NCBI GenBank assembly: GCA_019416455.1
Contig: DXXG01000015.1
Location: 1-64,000 of the forward strand
Origin: Clostridiales bacterium
GTDB lineage: Bacteria; Bacillota; Clostridia; Oscillospirales; Acutalibacteraceae
Reading direction: 5' to 3'
DNA length: 64,000 nt
This document shows, piece after piece, positions 43,417-52,133 of this stretch. The notes under the pieces are model-generated. The model had not been told where the DNA came from. It worked only from the letters and a program-made list of their open reading frames with translations, and did not search any database. A program made the position numbers and the translations under genes. The number at the start of each line of letters is the position of its first letter. Position 1 is the first letter of the stretch.

Positions 43417-45153
43417 ATGAAAAAGAGAAGTGTCGCTATGCTCCTGGCGGCGGCTCTCTGCGCCACGATCCTGACAGGCTGTAAGCCCCAGGAAGGATCT
43501 TCTCAAGTCTCTCAGACTTCCAGTTCTTCCGGGGAGACTTCCACTGTTTCCCAGGTCGCCGAGGACGACGGCATGACCAATGAGGAACGGGCGTTTATGA
43601 AGTTTGATGAGCCGGTGGAGGTCCATGTGGGCCAGGGGGTCAATCCCCTGGACACCACCCTTCCGGAAGGGGACAGTGTGGACAACAACCAGTACACCCG
43701 TTACCTGCTGGATAATTTCAACATTAAAGTGGTGGCTGACTGGACCGCCGCCAACGGCAGCGATTTCGAGCAGAAAGTGGCTCTGTGCATTGCCAGTAAC
43801 TCTCTGCCGGACGCTGTTGTCACCGGCCGTCAGTACATGCTCCGGGCGGCCAAGTCTGACATGCTCTATGACCTGACCACCTTGTTTGACCAGTACTGCT
43901 CTCCTCAGGCCAAAGGCATCATGGACTCCACCGAAGGCCGGGCCTATGAGGATGCCACCTATAACGGAAAGATGGTGGCCCTGCTGGGCATCGAAGTGGA
44001 ATGCGGCGGCATCTCCAACCTGAACATCCGCAAGGACTGGCTGGATGAGCTGGGCTTGGAAGTTCCCACCACTCTGGACGAGATCGAGGAAGTGGCCAAG
44101 GTATTCGCTGAGAAAAAGCCCGGCGGCGAGGATACTATCCCGATCCTGGGGCCCAGCAAATCCTCCAAACCTTACAGTACCTTCCTGAGCTCCGGTGGTG
44201 TGCAGTACGGCTTTGATCCGGTGTTCTCCGCCTACGATGTGTATCCCGGCTACTGGCTGGAAGGCGAGGATGGCACCGTGACCTATGGTTCCACCGACGA
44301 AAAGATGAAGGAAGCCCTCACCCGGCTGAACAGCTGGTACGAGCAGGGCCTGATCGACCCGGAGATGGGCACTCGGGACACTCCCGGTGAAATGGTCAAC
44401 GCTGGCAAAGTGGGCATGTTCTTCGGCCCCTGGTGGATCGTGGGCTACGGCATCGGCGACGCCTACCGCAACGAGCCCGACGCCAACTGGCAGTCCTATC
44501 CCGTTTACACGGATGACGGCGATTGGAACACCCACATGATGACCACCACCACCAGCTATACCATCGTGAACAAGAACGCTGCTGAGGATACCGTGAAGGC
44601 TATCATCATCATGCGCAACGTGTGGCTGCGGGACGAGTCCAAGTTTGACGTGTCCGTTGCCCCCGACTGGTATCCCATCCGTAACCTGCAGGCTCCTGCC
44701 GACGAGTGCGAGTACACCTATGAGCAGCTGATCAAGGTCCTCAACGGCGAAGCCGATCCCGAGGATTACAACGATCCCAACTCTTCCTACAAGCTGCTGT
44801 ATGACGACGTTTCCAAGGTGAAGGACGTTGTCACCGGCTACACTCCCGGCGAAGAGCTGAGCGTGGAAGATTTCAGCACAGAGAACTTCGGTGATTTCCA
44901 GCGGATGTATTCTCTGCTGGTGGGCGACCGGCCCTACGCTACTGAGGAACCCGACAAGAAGGTTTACAGCAAGACCTACGCCATGACTCCCACCATGGAG
45001 ACCAAGTGGTCCAACCTGCAAAAGCTGGAGGACGAGGTCATGCTGAAGATCATCACCGGCAAGACCGATGTCAGCGCCTTTGATGAGTTTGTGGAGGATT
45101 GGAACGCTCAGGGCGGACAGGAGATCCTTCAGGAAGTGCAGGAGCTGGAGTGA
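43417..45153 (+). CDS. Sugar ABC transporter substrate-binding lipoprotein
   Basis: This 578-aa protein has a lipoprotein signal (MKKRSVAMLLAAALCATILTGC, lipobox LTGC, lipidated Cys22) and a Ser/Thr-rich linker, followed by a large family-1 solute-binding fold of the LipO type (TTSYTIVNKNA). It should bind an oligosaccharide outside the cell and hand it to the two permeases downstream. No ATPase is linked, as usual for LplB/YtcP systems that share an MsmX-like ATPase. The ribosome binding site is AGGAGGAAAAAAC. A terminator-like hairpin between this gene and the permeases would favour higher expression of the binding protein. Confidence 0.93.
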   Translation: MKKRSVAMLLAAALCATILTGCKPQEGSSQVSQTSSSSGETSTVSQVAEDDGMTNEERAFMKFDEPVEVHVGQGVNPLDTTLPEGDSVDNNQYTRYLLDNFNIKVVADWTAANGSDFEQKVALCIASNSLPDAVVTGRQYMLRAAKSDMLYDLTTLFDQYCSPQAKGIMDSTEGRAYEDATYNGKMVALLGIEVECGGISNLNIRKDWLDELGLEVPTTLDEIEEVAKVFAEKKPGGEDTIPILGPSKSSKPYSTFLSSGGVQYGFDPVFSAYDVYPGYWLEGEDGTVTYGSTDEKMKEALTRLNSWYEQGLIDPEMGTRDTPGEMVNAGKVGMFFGPWWIVGYGIGDAYRNEPDANWQSYPVYTDDGDWNTHMMTTTTSYTIVNKNAAEDTVKAIIIMRNVWLRDESKFDVSVAPDWYPIRNLQAPADECEYTYEQLIKVLNGEADPEDYNDPNSSYKLLYDDVSKVKDVVTGYTPGEELSVEDFSTENFGDFQRMYSLLVGDRPYATEEPDKKVYSKTYAMTPTMETKWSNLQKLEDEVMLKIITGKTDVSAFDEFVEDWNAQGGQEILQEVQELE

Positions 45154-45198
45154 TCCGGCGCTTGAAATCATAATTCAGCAACATGCCATGAAAAAAGA

Positions 45199-45241
45199 GG
45201 CGGCCGTTGGCTCTTCACGGAGCGGCCGCCCACTTTTTTTA
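45199..45241 (+). terminator. Intra-operon hairpin between binding protein and permeases
   Basis: GGCGGCCG pairs with CGGCCGCC, followed by TTTTTTT. It probably acts as a partial terminator or 3' stabiliser of the binding-protein messenger. Confidence 0.75.
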
Positions 45242-45258
45242 GGAAAGGGTGGAAGAAT

Positions 45259-46170
45259 ATGCATACAGAAGGAAAGGTCCGCAAACGGGTAAGCACCCAG
45301 GTGCATTACCATATCATGGCGGTGCCCGCGGTTGTTTGGCTGGTCTTGTTCAATATCGTGCCCATGTTCGGCATTGTCATGGCCTTCCAGGATTACAATC
45401 CAGCGCTGGGTTATTTCGGATCCACTTGGGTGGGACTGGATAACTTTGAGTACTTATTCACTTTGGGGGACTCCTTCCAGGTGATCACCAACACCTTGAT
45501 CATCGCCACATCCAAAGTGGTTTTGAATTTGATCGTTCCCCTGATCTTCGCTCTGCTGCTCAACGAGCTGACCAATCTCCGGTACAAGAAACTGGTCCAG
45601 ACGGTAGTGTATCTGCCCCACTTTTTGTCCTGGGTTATTCTGGCCAGCATCATCCTGAACCTGTTCGGCTATCGGGGTGTTGTGAACCAGTTTTTGGGAC
45701 TGTTCGGCGCCGAGCCGGTGATCTGGTTCAGCGAGGAGAGCTGTTTCAGACAGCTTCTGGTGGCAACCGACGTTTGGAAAGAATTCGGTTTCAACGCGGT
45801 GATCTTCCTGGCAGCCCTCACCGGAGTGAATCCCAACCTTTACGAGGCTGCCGCCATCGACGGCTGCGGCAAGCTGAAGTCTGTGTGGCACATCACTCTG
45901 CCCGGGATTATGGGTACCGTGGTTCTGCTGGGCGTGCTGGGCCTGGGCAACGTGCTCAACGCCGGTTTCGATCAGGTGTTCAACCTGTACAGCCCCTTGG
46001 TCTATTCCACCGGCGACATCATCGATACCTGGGTGTACCGCATGGGTTTGGTGGATGTGCAGTTCTCTTTGGCTACTACGGCAGGCTTGTTTAAATCGGT
46101 GATCAGCTTTATCCTCATTGTCACCTCCTACGGCCTGGCCTATAAATTCGCCAATTACAAGATCTTTTAA
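45259..46170 (+). CDS. Sugar ABC transporter permease, LplB type
   Basis: This 303-aa inner-membrane protein has six hydrophobic helices and the EAA motif for ATPase contact (YEAAAIDGCGKLKSVWHITLPGI, about 195-217). The N-terminus (HYHIMAVPAVVWLVLFNIVPMFGIVMAFQDYNP) is characteristic of LplB permeases. AGGAAAGGG upstream is the ribosome binding site. It forms the transport channel with the next gene. Confidence 0.93.
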   Translation: MHTEGKVRKRVSTQVHYHIMAVPAVVWLVLFNIVPMFGIVMAFQDYNPALGYFGSTWVGLDNFEYLFTLGDSFQVITNTLIIATSKVVLNLIVPLIFALLLNELTNLRYKKLVQTVVYLPHFLSWVILASIILNLFGYRGVVNQFLGLFGAEPVIWFSEESCFRQLLVATDVWKEFGFNAVIFLAALTGVNPNLYEAAAIDGCGKLKSVWHITLPGIMGTVVLLGVLGLGNVLNAGFDQVFNLYSPLVYSTGDIIDTWVYRMGLVDVQFSLATTAGLFKSVISFILIVTSYGLAYKFANYKIF

Positions 46171-46185
46171 GAGGAGGAGAGAAAC

Positions 46186-47070
46186 ATGGTACAAAACAAA
46201 TCCCTTGGCTGGAAGATCTTTAACGTGTGCAACATTATTGTAATGGGTTTTCTGGCCCTCAGCTGTCTGTACCCTCTGTGGTACGCCCTTTGCTTGTCCC
46301 TTTCCTCCAAATCCGCCGCCAACGCAGGCATGGTCAGCTTTTATCCCGTAGGTCTTTCCTTCGCCTCCTACAAGGAGATCATGAGCGACTGGAAATTCTT
46401 CAACTCCTTCTGGATCTCCATCCAGCGGACCGTGCTAGGGACCGTGGTCTCCCTGCTGGTGATGATCCTGGTGGGGTATCCTCTTTCCAAGACGAAAAAG
46501 GAATTTCGTTCCCGTAACGTGCTGATGTGGGTCATCCTGTTCTGCATGGTGTTTAACGGCGGTACCATCCCCTGGTATCTGACCATGCAGAAGTACGGCC
46601 TCATCGACAATATCTGGGGACTGGTGCTGGCAGGCGGCCTTCCCGTGTTCAACCTGATCTTGATCATGAACTTTTTCCGCGGCCTTCCCAAGGATCTGGA
46701 AGAAGCCGCTGTGGTGGACGGGGCCGGTCCCTGGCGGATCCTGTTCAGCATCGTGGTGCCTTGCTCGGTGCCGGTGCTGGCCACCATCGTGCTGTTCACC
46801 GGCGTGTATCATTGGAACGAATTCTTCCAGGGCCTGGTGCTCACCACAGGAGACACCCACTATCCCTTGCAGACCTACATCAAGCAGATGGTGGTGAACA
46901 TCCAGGCGGGAAACCTGACCATGGACCAGATCGAGCAGCTGGATAAGCTGTCCAACGATTCTTTGGACGCCGCGAAGGTGTTCATCGCCATGATCCCCAT
47001 GCTGGTGATCTATCCTTTCCTGCAAAAGTATTTCGTCACAGGCATCATGCTGGGTGCTGTGAAGGAATAA
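46186..47070 (+). CDS. Sugar ABC transporter permease, YtcP type
   Basis: This 294-aa permease has six helices and an EAA motif (EEAAVVDGAGPWRILFSIVVPCS, about 168-190). It follows lplB-type gene by 15 bp with GAGGAGGAG before the ATG. The C-terminus FLQKYFVTGIMLGAVKE is the classic end of this family. Confidence 0.93.
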   Translation: MVQNKSLGWKIFNVCNIIVMGFLALSCLYPLWYALCLSLSSKSAANAGMVSFYPVGLSFASYKEIMSDWKFFNSFWISIQRTVLGTVVSLLVMILVGYPLSKTKKEFRSRNVLMWVILFCMVFNGGTIPWYLTMQKYGLIDNIWGLVLAGGLPVFNLILIMNFFRGLPKDLEEAAVVDGAGPWRILFSIVVPCSVPVLATIVLFTGVYHWNEFFQGLVLTTGDTHYPLQTYIKQMVVNIQAGNLTMDQIEQLDKLSNDSLDAAKVFIAMIPMLVIYPFLQKYFVTGIMLGAVKE

Positions 47071-47130
47071 GACGCTTTGAAACGATTATGGGGTCACATA
47101 TATCCAAGAAACATAAGGAGTGAATGACGG

Positions 47131-49140
47131 ATGTCCATCATCAAAGAAGAAAACGGGCGTTTGACCGTTTGTTTCAATAACGAGACCATGTGGATCGAGC
47201 CCTGGGGTGAGAACGCCCTGCGCGTGCGGGCCTGCAAACAAAGCCAGATGCCCAAGGAGGATTGGGCTCTGATGAATCAGGGAAATCACCCGGCCAAGAT
47301 CCAGATCACCGATCACGGAGCCACCATCCAAAACGGCAAGATCACTGCCAAGGTGTCCCGTGCCGGAGTGCTCACCTTTGCGAACCAGGATGGGAAAGTG
47401 CTTCTGGAAGAGTACGTCCGCAACCGCAGCGACATGCACTCTCCCAAGTGCAGCGCCTTGGATATTGACGCCAGAGAGTTCAAACCCATTCTGGGCGGGG
47501 ACTATTCTCTCTCCGCCAGATTTGAGTCCGACCCTAACGAACGGCTGTACGGTATGGGACAGTATCAGCAACCCTATCTGAACCTGAAAGGCTGTGAGTT
47601 GGAACTGGCTCATCGGAACTCCCAGGCCAGTGTTCCTTTCCTGGTGTCCTCTCTGGGCTACGGCTTTTTGTGGAACAATCCTGGCGTGGGCAGCGTCACC
47701 TTCGGCAAGAACCTGACCGTTTGGCGGGCGGTGTCCACCAAGGTGCTGGATTACTGGATCACCGCGGGGGACACTCCCGCTCAGATCGAGGAACAGTACG
47801 CTGCCGTTACCGGCACAGTTCCCATGATGCCTGACTACGGCATGGGTTTCTGGCAGTGCAAGCTCCGTTACCAGACCCAGGAGGAGTTGCTTTCTGTTGC
47901 CCGGGAATACAAGCGGCGCGGGCTTCCCATTTCGGTGATTGTCATCGACTTTTTCCATTGGCCCTATGAGGGAGAGTGGAAATTCGACCCGGAATACTGG
48001 CCCGACCCGGACGCCATGGTGCGGGAGCTGAAAGAGATGGGCATCGAGCTGATGGTGTCTGTTTGGCCCACAGTGGATTACCGCAGTGAGAATTTCCGGG
48101 AGATGAAGGAAAAGGGATATCTCATCAATGCGGACCGGGGATTCCCCAACGGGCTGCGGTTCCTGAACGACTCCCTCCATTACGACGCCACCCATCCCGG
48201 CGCCAGAGAGTACGTGTGGGGGAAGATCAAGGAAAACTACTACGACAAGGGAATTAAGATCTTTTGGCTGGATGAAGCGGAACCGGAATACAGCGTTTAC
48301 GATTTTGACAATTACCGCTACCATCTGGGGCCCAATGTGCAGATCGGCAACATCTACCCCAAATGCTACGCCCAGACTTTCTACGAGGGCATGGAGGCAC
48401 AGGGCCAGGAAAATATTGTAAACCTGCTGCGGTGTGCCTGGGCTGGGTCTCAGAAGTACGGCGCTCTGGTGTGGTCCGGAGATATCCATTCCAGCTTTGA
48501 GAGCTTGCGGAATCAGTTTGCTGCCGGTTTGAATATGGGAATGGCCGGTATCCCCTGGTGGACCACGGATATCGGTGGTTTCCACGGGGGAGATCCCTCG
48601 GATCCTGCTTTCCGGGAAGTGCTGGTGCGCTGGTTCCAGTACGGCGCCTTCTGCCCGGTGATGCGGCTCCACGGGGACCGCATGCCCCACCAGAAGCCTC
48701 TTGGCACCGAGCGGGGAGGAAGATGCCCCTCCGGCGGGGATAACGAGGTGTGGTCCTTTGGCGAGGAAGCCTACGAGATCTGCAAAAAATATCTGTTCCT
48801 GCGGGAGCGGATGCGTCCCTACACGGAAAAGACCATGACTCAGGCCCACGAAAAGGGCACACCTGTCATGCGGCCGCTGTTCTATGGATATCCTCAGGAC
48901 TCCCAGGCTTGGGAGGTGGAGGACCAGTATCTTTACGGGGACGATATTCTGGTGGCTCCGGTGATGTATGCGGGGCGGACTTCCCGGAAAGTGTACCTGC
49001 CTGAGGGCGCTGTGTGGACTAACGTGTGGACCAGAGAGGAATTTATGGGTGGTCAGACTATTTTGGTGGATGCGCCTCTGGACAGCATTCCCTTGTTTGT
49101 GTCTGATCCCGCTTTGGTAGAGATGCTGGATCCTCGTTGA
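47131..49140 (+). CDS. GH31 glycosidase (alpha-xylosidase/alpha-glucosidase type)
   Basis: The 669-aa enzyme is cytosolic by sequence and belongs to GH31. The catalytic nucleophile is Asp381 in KIFWLDEAEPEY; the acid/base is Asp451 in WSGDIHSSF; GIPWWTTDIGGF and MRLHG complete the active-site signatures. The WLDEAEPE form is found in alpha-xylosidase-like branches, so alpha-xylosides or isomalto/kojibiose-like sugars are candidates. It is the last gene of the transporter operon and presumably hydrolyses the imported sugar. It ends at a bidirectional terminator. Confidence 0.9.
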   Translation: MSIIKEENGRLTVCFNNETMWIEPWGENALRVRACKQSQMPKEDWALMNQGNHPAKIQITDHGATIQNGKITAKVSRAGVLTFANQDGKVLLEEYVRNRSDMHSPKCSALDIDAREFKPILGGDYSLSARFESDPNERLYGMGQYQQPYLNLKGCELELAHRNSQASVPFLVSSLGYGFLWNNPGVGSVTFGKNLTVWRAVSTKVLDYWITAGDTPAQIEEQYAAVTGTVPMMPDYGMGFWQCKLRYQTQEELLSVAREYKRRGLPISVIVIDFFHWPYEGEWKFDPEYWPDPDAMVRELKEMGIELMVSVWPTVDYRSENFREMKEKGYLINADRGFPNGLRFLNDSLHYDATHPGAREYVWGKIKENYYDKGIKIFWLDEAEPEYSVYDFDNYRYHLGPNVQIGNIYPKCYAQTFYEGMEAQGQENIVNLLRCAWAGSQKYGALVWSGDIHSSFESLRNQFAAGLNMGMAGIPWWTTDIGGFHGGDPSDPAFREVLVRWFQYGAFCPVMRLHGDRMPHQKPLGTERGGRCPSGGDNEVWSFGEEAYEICKKYLFLRERMRPYTEKTMTQAHEKGTPVMRPLFYGYPQDSQAWEVEDQYLYGDDILVAPVMYAGRTSRKVYLPEGAVWTNVWTREEFMGGQTILVDAPLDSIPLFVSDPALVEMLDPR

Positions 49141-49181
49141 GGGGACAAACCTTAGACAAAGCAACAAGGAAAAAAGGAGAT

Positions 49182-49220
49182 AAAAAGAGCGGAAGCCGTG
49201 AGAATGGCTTCCGCTTTTTG
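49182..49220. terminator. Bidirectional terminator
   Basis: AAAGAGCGGAAGCC pairs with GGCTTCCGCTTTTT. It separates the GH31 operon from the convergent AraC gene. Confidence 0.88.
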
Positions 49221-49233
49221 TTTCTTTAAAGGA

Positions 49234-50091
49234 TCAGGAGGGAGGGTTTTTGAGCTGAGTAGGGGAGGACTGTTTGTGATAGGCAAGGCTGCGCTGCCGG
49301 AATTGATTAGGCGGGATGCCGAAGCTCTCCCGGAAGGCTCGGATGAAATTGTTGGCGTCGCCAAAGCCGCAGCGAAAAGCGATCTGAGATACGGAAAGAC
49401 CGGTGGTCTCCAGAAGCTCCTGGCCGTAGGAAAGGCGATTCAGCAGCAGGTACTGCTTGGGGCTGTATCCCACCTGCTTTTTAAACAAATGGGTGAGGTA
49501 ACAGTGGTTCATGTAGAATCGCTGGGCCAGATCAGCGATCTTCAAGTCCTGAGAGAAATTGGCTTCGATGTACCGTTGGATGTCCCGTACCTGGCTACTG
49601 GCTCCGCTTTCCAGAACAGCGAAATTGTCCGGGCAGGCCCGGTAGACAAAGATCAGCAGCTGAGCCAGCAGGGATTTCAGCATCTGTTCCCCAAAGGGCG
49701 CGTCTCCGGTGAACTCTTCCAGGAGCCTGGCCAGAACGTGCTTCGGCTCTTCACCGAAGTCTTTTAGGGAGACACAGTGGTTGAAGCCCTCCGGCCGGTT
49801 CTTGAAGATCCCCGGCAGCGCGGAGGAGGGATAAGCCCGTTCCAATTCCGCGGCCTTGACCATGGCAAAGTACCTGCGGTAGGGAGTGCGAGTCACGCGG
49901 ATCTGATGAGGCTCGTAACTGCTGACGAAAACGATGGAGTTTTCTTCCGCCACATAGCTCTTTCCGCTGATGGTGAATTCCGCCGCGCCTTCTTCCACGA
50001 ACACCATCTCAGAATAGAGGTGATAGTGGTTGTGAAGGGGGCCATCGTCTTGGCTGTAATGCATTTGGGATATGAGCATAGTTTTCTCCAT
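49234..50091 (-). CDS. AraC-family transcriptional regulator with cupin-like sensor domain
   Basis: The 285-aa protein has an N-terminal cupin (LHNHYHLYSEMVFVEEG, about 19-35) and a C-terminal AraC DNA-binding domain (KIADLAQRFYMNHCYLTHLFKKQVGYSPKQY and VSQIAFRCGFGDANNFIRAFRE, cited as about 185-215 and 230-252). It is the last gene of the minus-strand operon, 3 bp after the 2-hydroxyacid dehydrogenase gene. It is the probable regulator of both arms of the divergent catabolic cluster. Confidence 0.88.
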   Translation of the reverse strand: MEKTMLISQMHYSQDDGPLHNHYHLYSEMVFVEEGAAEFTISGKSYVAEENSIVFVSSYEPHQIRVTRTPYRRYFAMVKAAELERAYPSSALPGIFKNRPEGFNHCVSLKDFGEEPKHVLARLLEEFTGDAPFGEQMLKSLLAQLLIFVYRACPDNFAVLESGASSQVRDIQRYIEANFSQDLKIADLAQRFYMNHCYLTHLFKKQVGYSPKQYLLLNRLSYGQELLETTGLSVSQIAFRCGFGDANNFIRAFRESFGIPPNQFRQRSLAYHKQSSPTQLKNPPS

Positions 50092-50094
50092 AGA

Positions 50095-51105
50095 TCAGGC
50101 CATGGTTTCCAGGCTTTCCAGGGTGACTTCATAGCGGCAGGGTTTGCCTTGGGCAAAGGTTTCGTACTCGTCCGCCATATAGGCTCCCATCCGAGCAACC
50201 TCGTTGTTCATACTCCCGGCAATGTGGGGAGACAGGATCACGTTTTCCATGGTCCACAGGGGACTGTCCGCCTCCGGGGGCTCCGGCCAGGTCACGTCCA
50301 ACAGAGCGGTCCGGTCGGGCTTTTCCTTCAAAGCCTGAATCAGATCCTCTTCCACCACCTGGGCGCCTCGGCCGGTATTGATGAACGTGGCATTCTCTTT
50401 CATGAGAGAAAAGTACTTGTAGTCCAACATCCTCTGGGTGGCAGGCCGGTTGGCGATGTGATTGGAGATGGTCTGGCACTGAGAAAAGATCTCCTCCAGA
50501 GAAGCCCGCTTCGTCCCAAGAGCCGCCAGTTTCTCGTCGCTGGCAAAGGGATCATAGCAGAGGGTCTCCAGCTGATAGCCTTGGAGCATGCGAAGCACCA
50601 GGGAACCGATCATCCCCGCTCCTAGGATGCCCACTTTCACATTATAGTTGCAGGGGAAGGAACGGGAGTATCCTGCGAAGGCATCCCGGCCGCTTCGTTC
50701 CATCCGGCGCATCCCCTGGAAAAATCCTTTCCCGGAAAGGATGATCTGGGCCACGGTGAATTCTGCCACAGGCACGGCATTAGCAGCCCAGGCGCTGAAC
50801 ACTTTTACGCCGCAGTTCAAAAAGGGTCTGGCAAATTCCTGCACCGATCCGGCAGCGTAGAACACAGCTTTCAGCCGGGGCATATATTCCCGGATCTCCT
50901 CCTCTGTCGGAGCGGGCATACCCCAGGTGGAAAACAAGTAATCCGCTTGCGCCAGGGCTTCCCGGTGGTTGTCACGTTCCTCCCAAATGACCTCCTGGCG
51001 TGGCAGGTCCAGAGTCCGGCACAAGCGCTCAAAGGTTTCCGGATCGTAGGCGGAAAGCAAATGGTTCTCTCCGCTGGCGTTGATGAATAAGGCGTGCTCT
51101 TTCAT
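50095..51105 (-). CDS. NAD-dependent D-2-hydroxyacid dehydrogenase
   Basis: The 336-aa enzyme interconverts a 2-hydroxyacid and a 2-oxoacid. The NAD-binding Rossmann motif GILGAGMIGSLVLRML is at about 182-197, the catalytic Arg lies in NTGRGAQVVEED and the catalytic His in SPHIAGSMNNE (about 302). Length and domain order are standard. It overlaps the upstream TIM-barrel gene by 4 bp, so the two are translationally coupled. The likely substrate is a sugar-acid derivative, but this is inference from context. Confidence 0.88.
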   Translation of the reverse strand: MKEHALFINASGENHLLSAYDPETFERLCRTLDLPRQEVIWEERDNHREALAQADYLFSTWGMPAPTEEEIREYMPRLKAVFYAAGSVQEFARPFLNCGVKVFSAWAANAVPVAEFTVAQIILSGKGFFQGMRRMERSGRDAFAGYSRSFPCNYNVKVGILGAGMIGSLVLRMLQGYQLETLCYDPFASDEKLAALGTKRASLEEIFSQCQTISNHIANRPATQRMLDYKYFSLMKENATFINTGRGAQVVEEDLIQALKEKPDRTALLDVTWPEPPEADSPLWTMENVILSPHIAGSMNNEVARMGAYMADEYETFAQGKPCRYEVTLESLETMA

Positions 51106-51881
51106 TGTGCATTTCCTTTCCCCGCAAGATCAGCGGCCCAGTTTTTCAGCGTTGCCGCGTCCTGCCGGAAAGCGGTCTCGCTGTCGTCCTGAACGAATTC
51201 CAGGATCAGACAAGGTTGTTTGCCTGTTTCGCTCAGGGCGGCCAGATATTCTTTCCACTGTGGTTCTCCCTGGGACAAGGGGTGACGAACATTTCCCTTG
51301 GTCCAGGTGAACACGTGGACATTCGCTAAATGATGCCCCAGAGCACGGATCTCTCCCAGCCGTTCCTCCTGGGTGATGTCCGGATTGGGCTGCCAGTAAC
51401 ATTCCACGTTGGAGCGGTCCACAGCGTTTAGCAGTTCCAGTGCTCCCTGGATGGTCTGAGTGGCCGTGTCTCGGTGATATTCAAACGCCAGCCGGATCCC
51501 TGCCTCTTTCGCCAAGTCCGCCGCCTGCCGGAAAACACCGGCAAGCCTTTCTCGCTCCTGAGGAGCGCAGTTTTCCCAAGGGGTCCTGCCTGCCCATACT
51601 CGGATCAGGGGAGCGCCCAAAGCTTTGGCGCTTTCCAGCACTGGGCTAAAATCCTCTCCAGCATCCCCCCGAAAATAGGAGCCGTAGGAGAATACGGTGA
51701 GCCCGGCTTCCCGAGTCATGCGTCCGGCGGATTGAGCGGCGTCTGTGTCACCGGCGGGCACGTGGATGTCCCCACCCCATTCGATGCCATCCAGCTTGGC
51801 CTCCGCAGCAAGAGAGACGATCTTTTCCAAAGACTTCTGCCGGAAAGTCACCGAGGTCAATCCTGTTTTCAGATGGAACAT
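51102..51881 (-). CDS. Sugar phosphate isomerase/epimerase-like TIM-barrel protein
   Basis: This 259-aa protein belongs to the AP-endonuclease-2/xylose-isomerase-like TIM-barrel family. Metal-ligand positions are visible as Glu in DGIEWGGDIH (about 33-42), Glu in LAFEYHRD (about 141) and His/Glu-containing strands NVHVF and LILEFVQDD. Such proteins isomerise or epimerise sugars and inositols, or act as dehydratases. It is the first gene of the minus-strand operon and starts 252 bp from the divergent Old Yellow Enzyme gene. Confidence 0.82.
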   Translation of the reverse strand: MFHLKTGLTSVTFRQKSLEKIVSLAAEAKLDGIEWGGDIHVPAGDTDAAQSAGRMTREAGLTVFSYGSYFRGDAGEDFSPVLESAKALGAPLIRVWAGRTPWENCAPQERERLAGVFRQAADLAKEAGIRLAFEYHRDTATQTIQGALELLNAVDRSNVECYWQPNPDITQEERLGEIRALGHHLANVHVFTWTKGNVRHPLSQGEPQWKEYLAALSETGKQPCLILEFVQDDSETAFRQDAATLKNWAADLAGKGNAQ

Positions 51882-51977
51882 GGCTGCCCTTCCTTTCCCG
51901 AAAAAACGATATAATCCTACAATTATCTAGTATAAATTGTTTTGTAAAGTTGGTGTTGTGATTTTTTGCGGGATCAT

Positions 51978-52027
51978 ATGCAAAATTTGTCTTTTGTTTT
52001 TAAAAAAGGGAAAAGCAAATTTTGCAT
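51978..52027. promoter_or_regulatory. Long perfect dyad in the divergent control region
   Basis: ATGCAAAATTTG (51978-51989) and CAAATTTTGCAT (52016-52027) are perfect 12-bp inverted copies, 26 bp apart, in the AT-rich gap between divergent operons. A second shorter dyad, AGACAAATGTCT (around 52097-52108), lies closer to the plus-strand gene. These are candidate sites for the AraC regulator of this cluster. Confidence 0.6.
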
Positions 52028-52133
52028 GGTTTTCCTAAAAGAAAGCCTAGCTTTTTACTGGGATTCATTTTATCATGAGACCAACACAAATGCAAAGAGA
52101 CAAATGTCTTTTGCTGAAACGGGAGGCTGCGAC

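Noticed and set aside
43069..45171. A 700-codon minus-strand frame opposite the binding-protein gene
   Set aside because: It mirrors the plus-strand codon bias and crosses the boundaries of two real genes.
47086..49167. A 693-codon minus-strand frame opposite the GH31 gene
   Set aside because: The plus-strand frame has complete GH31 catalytic motifs; the opposite frame has none.
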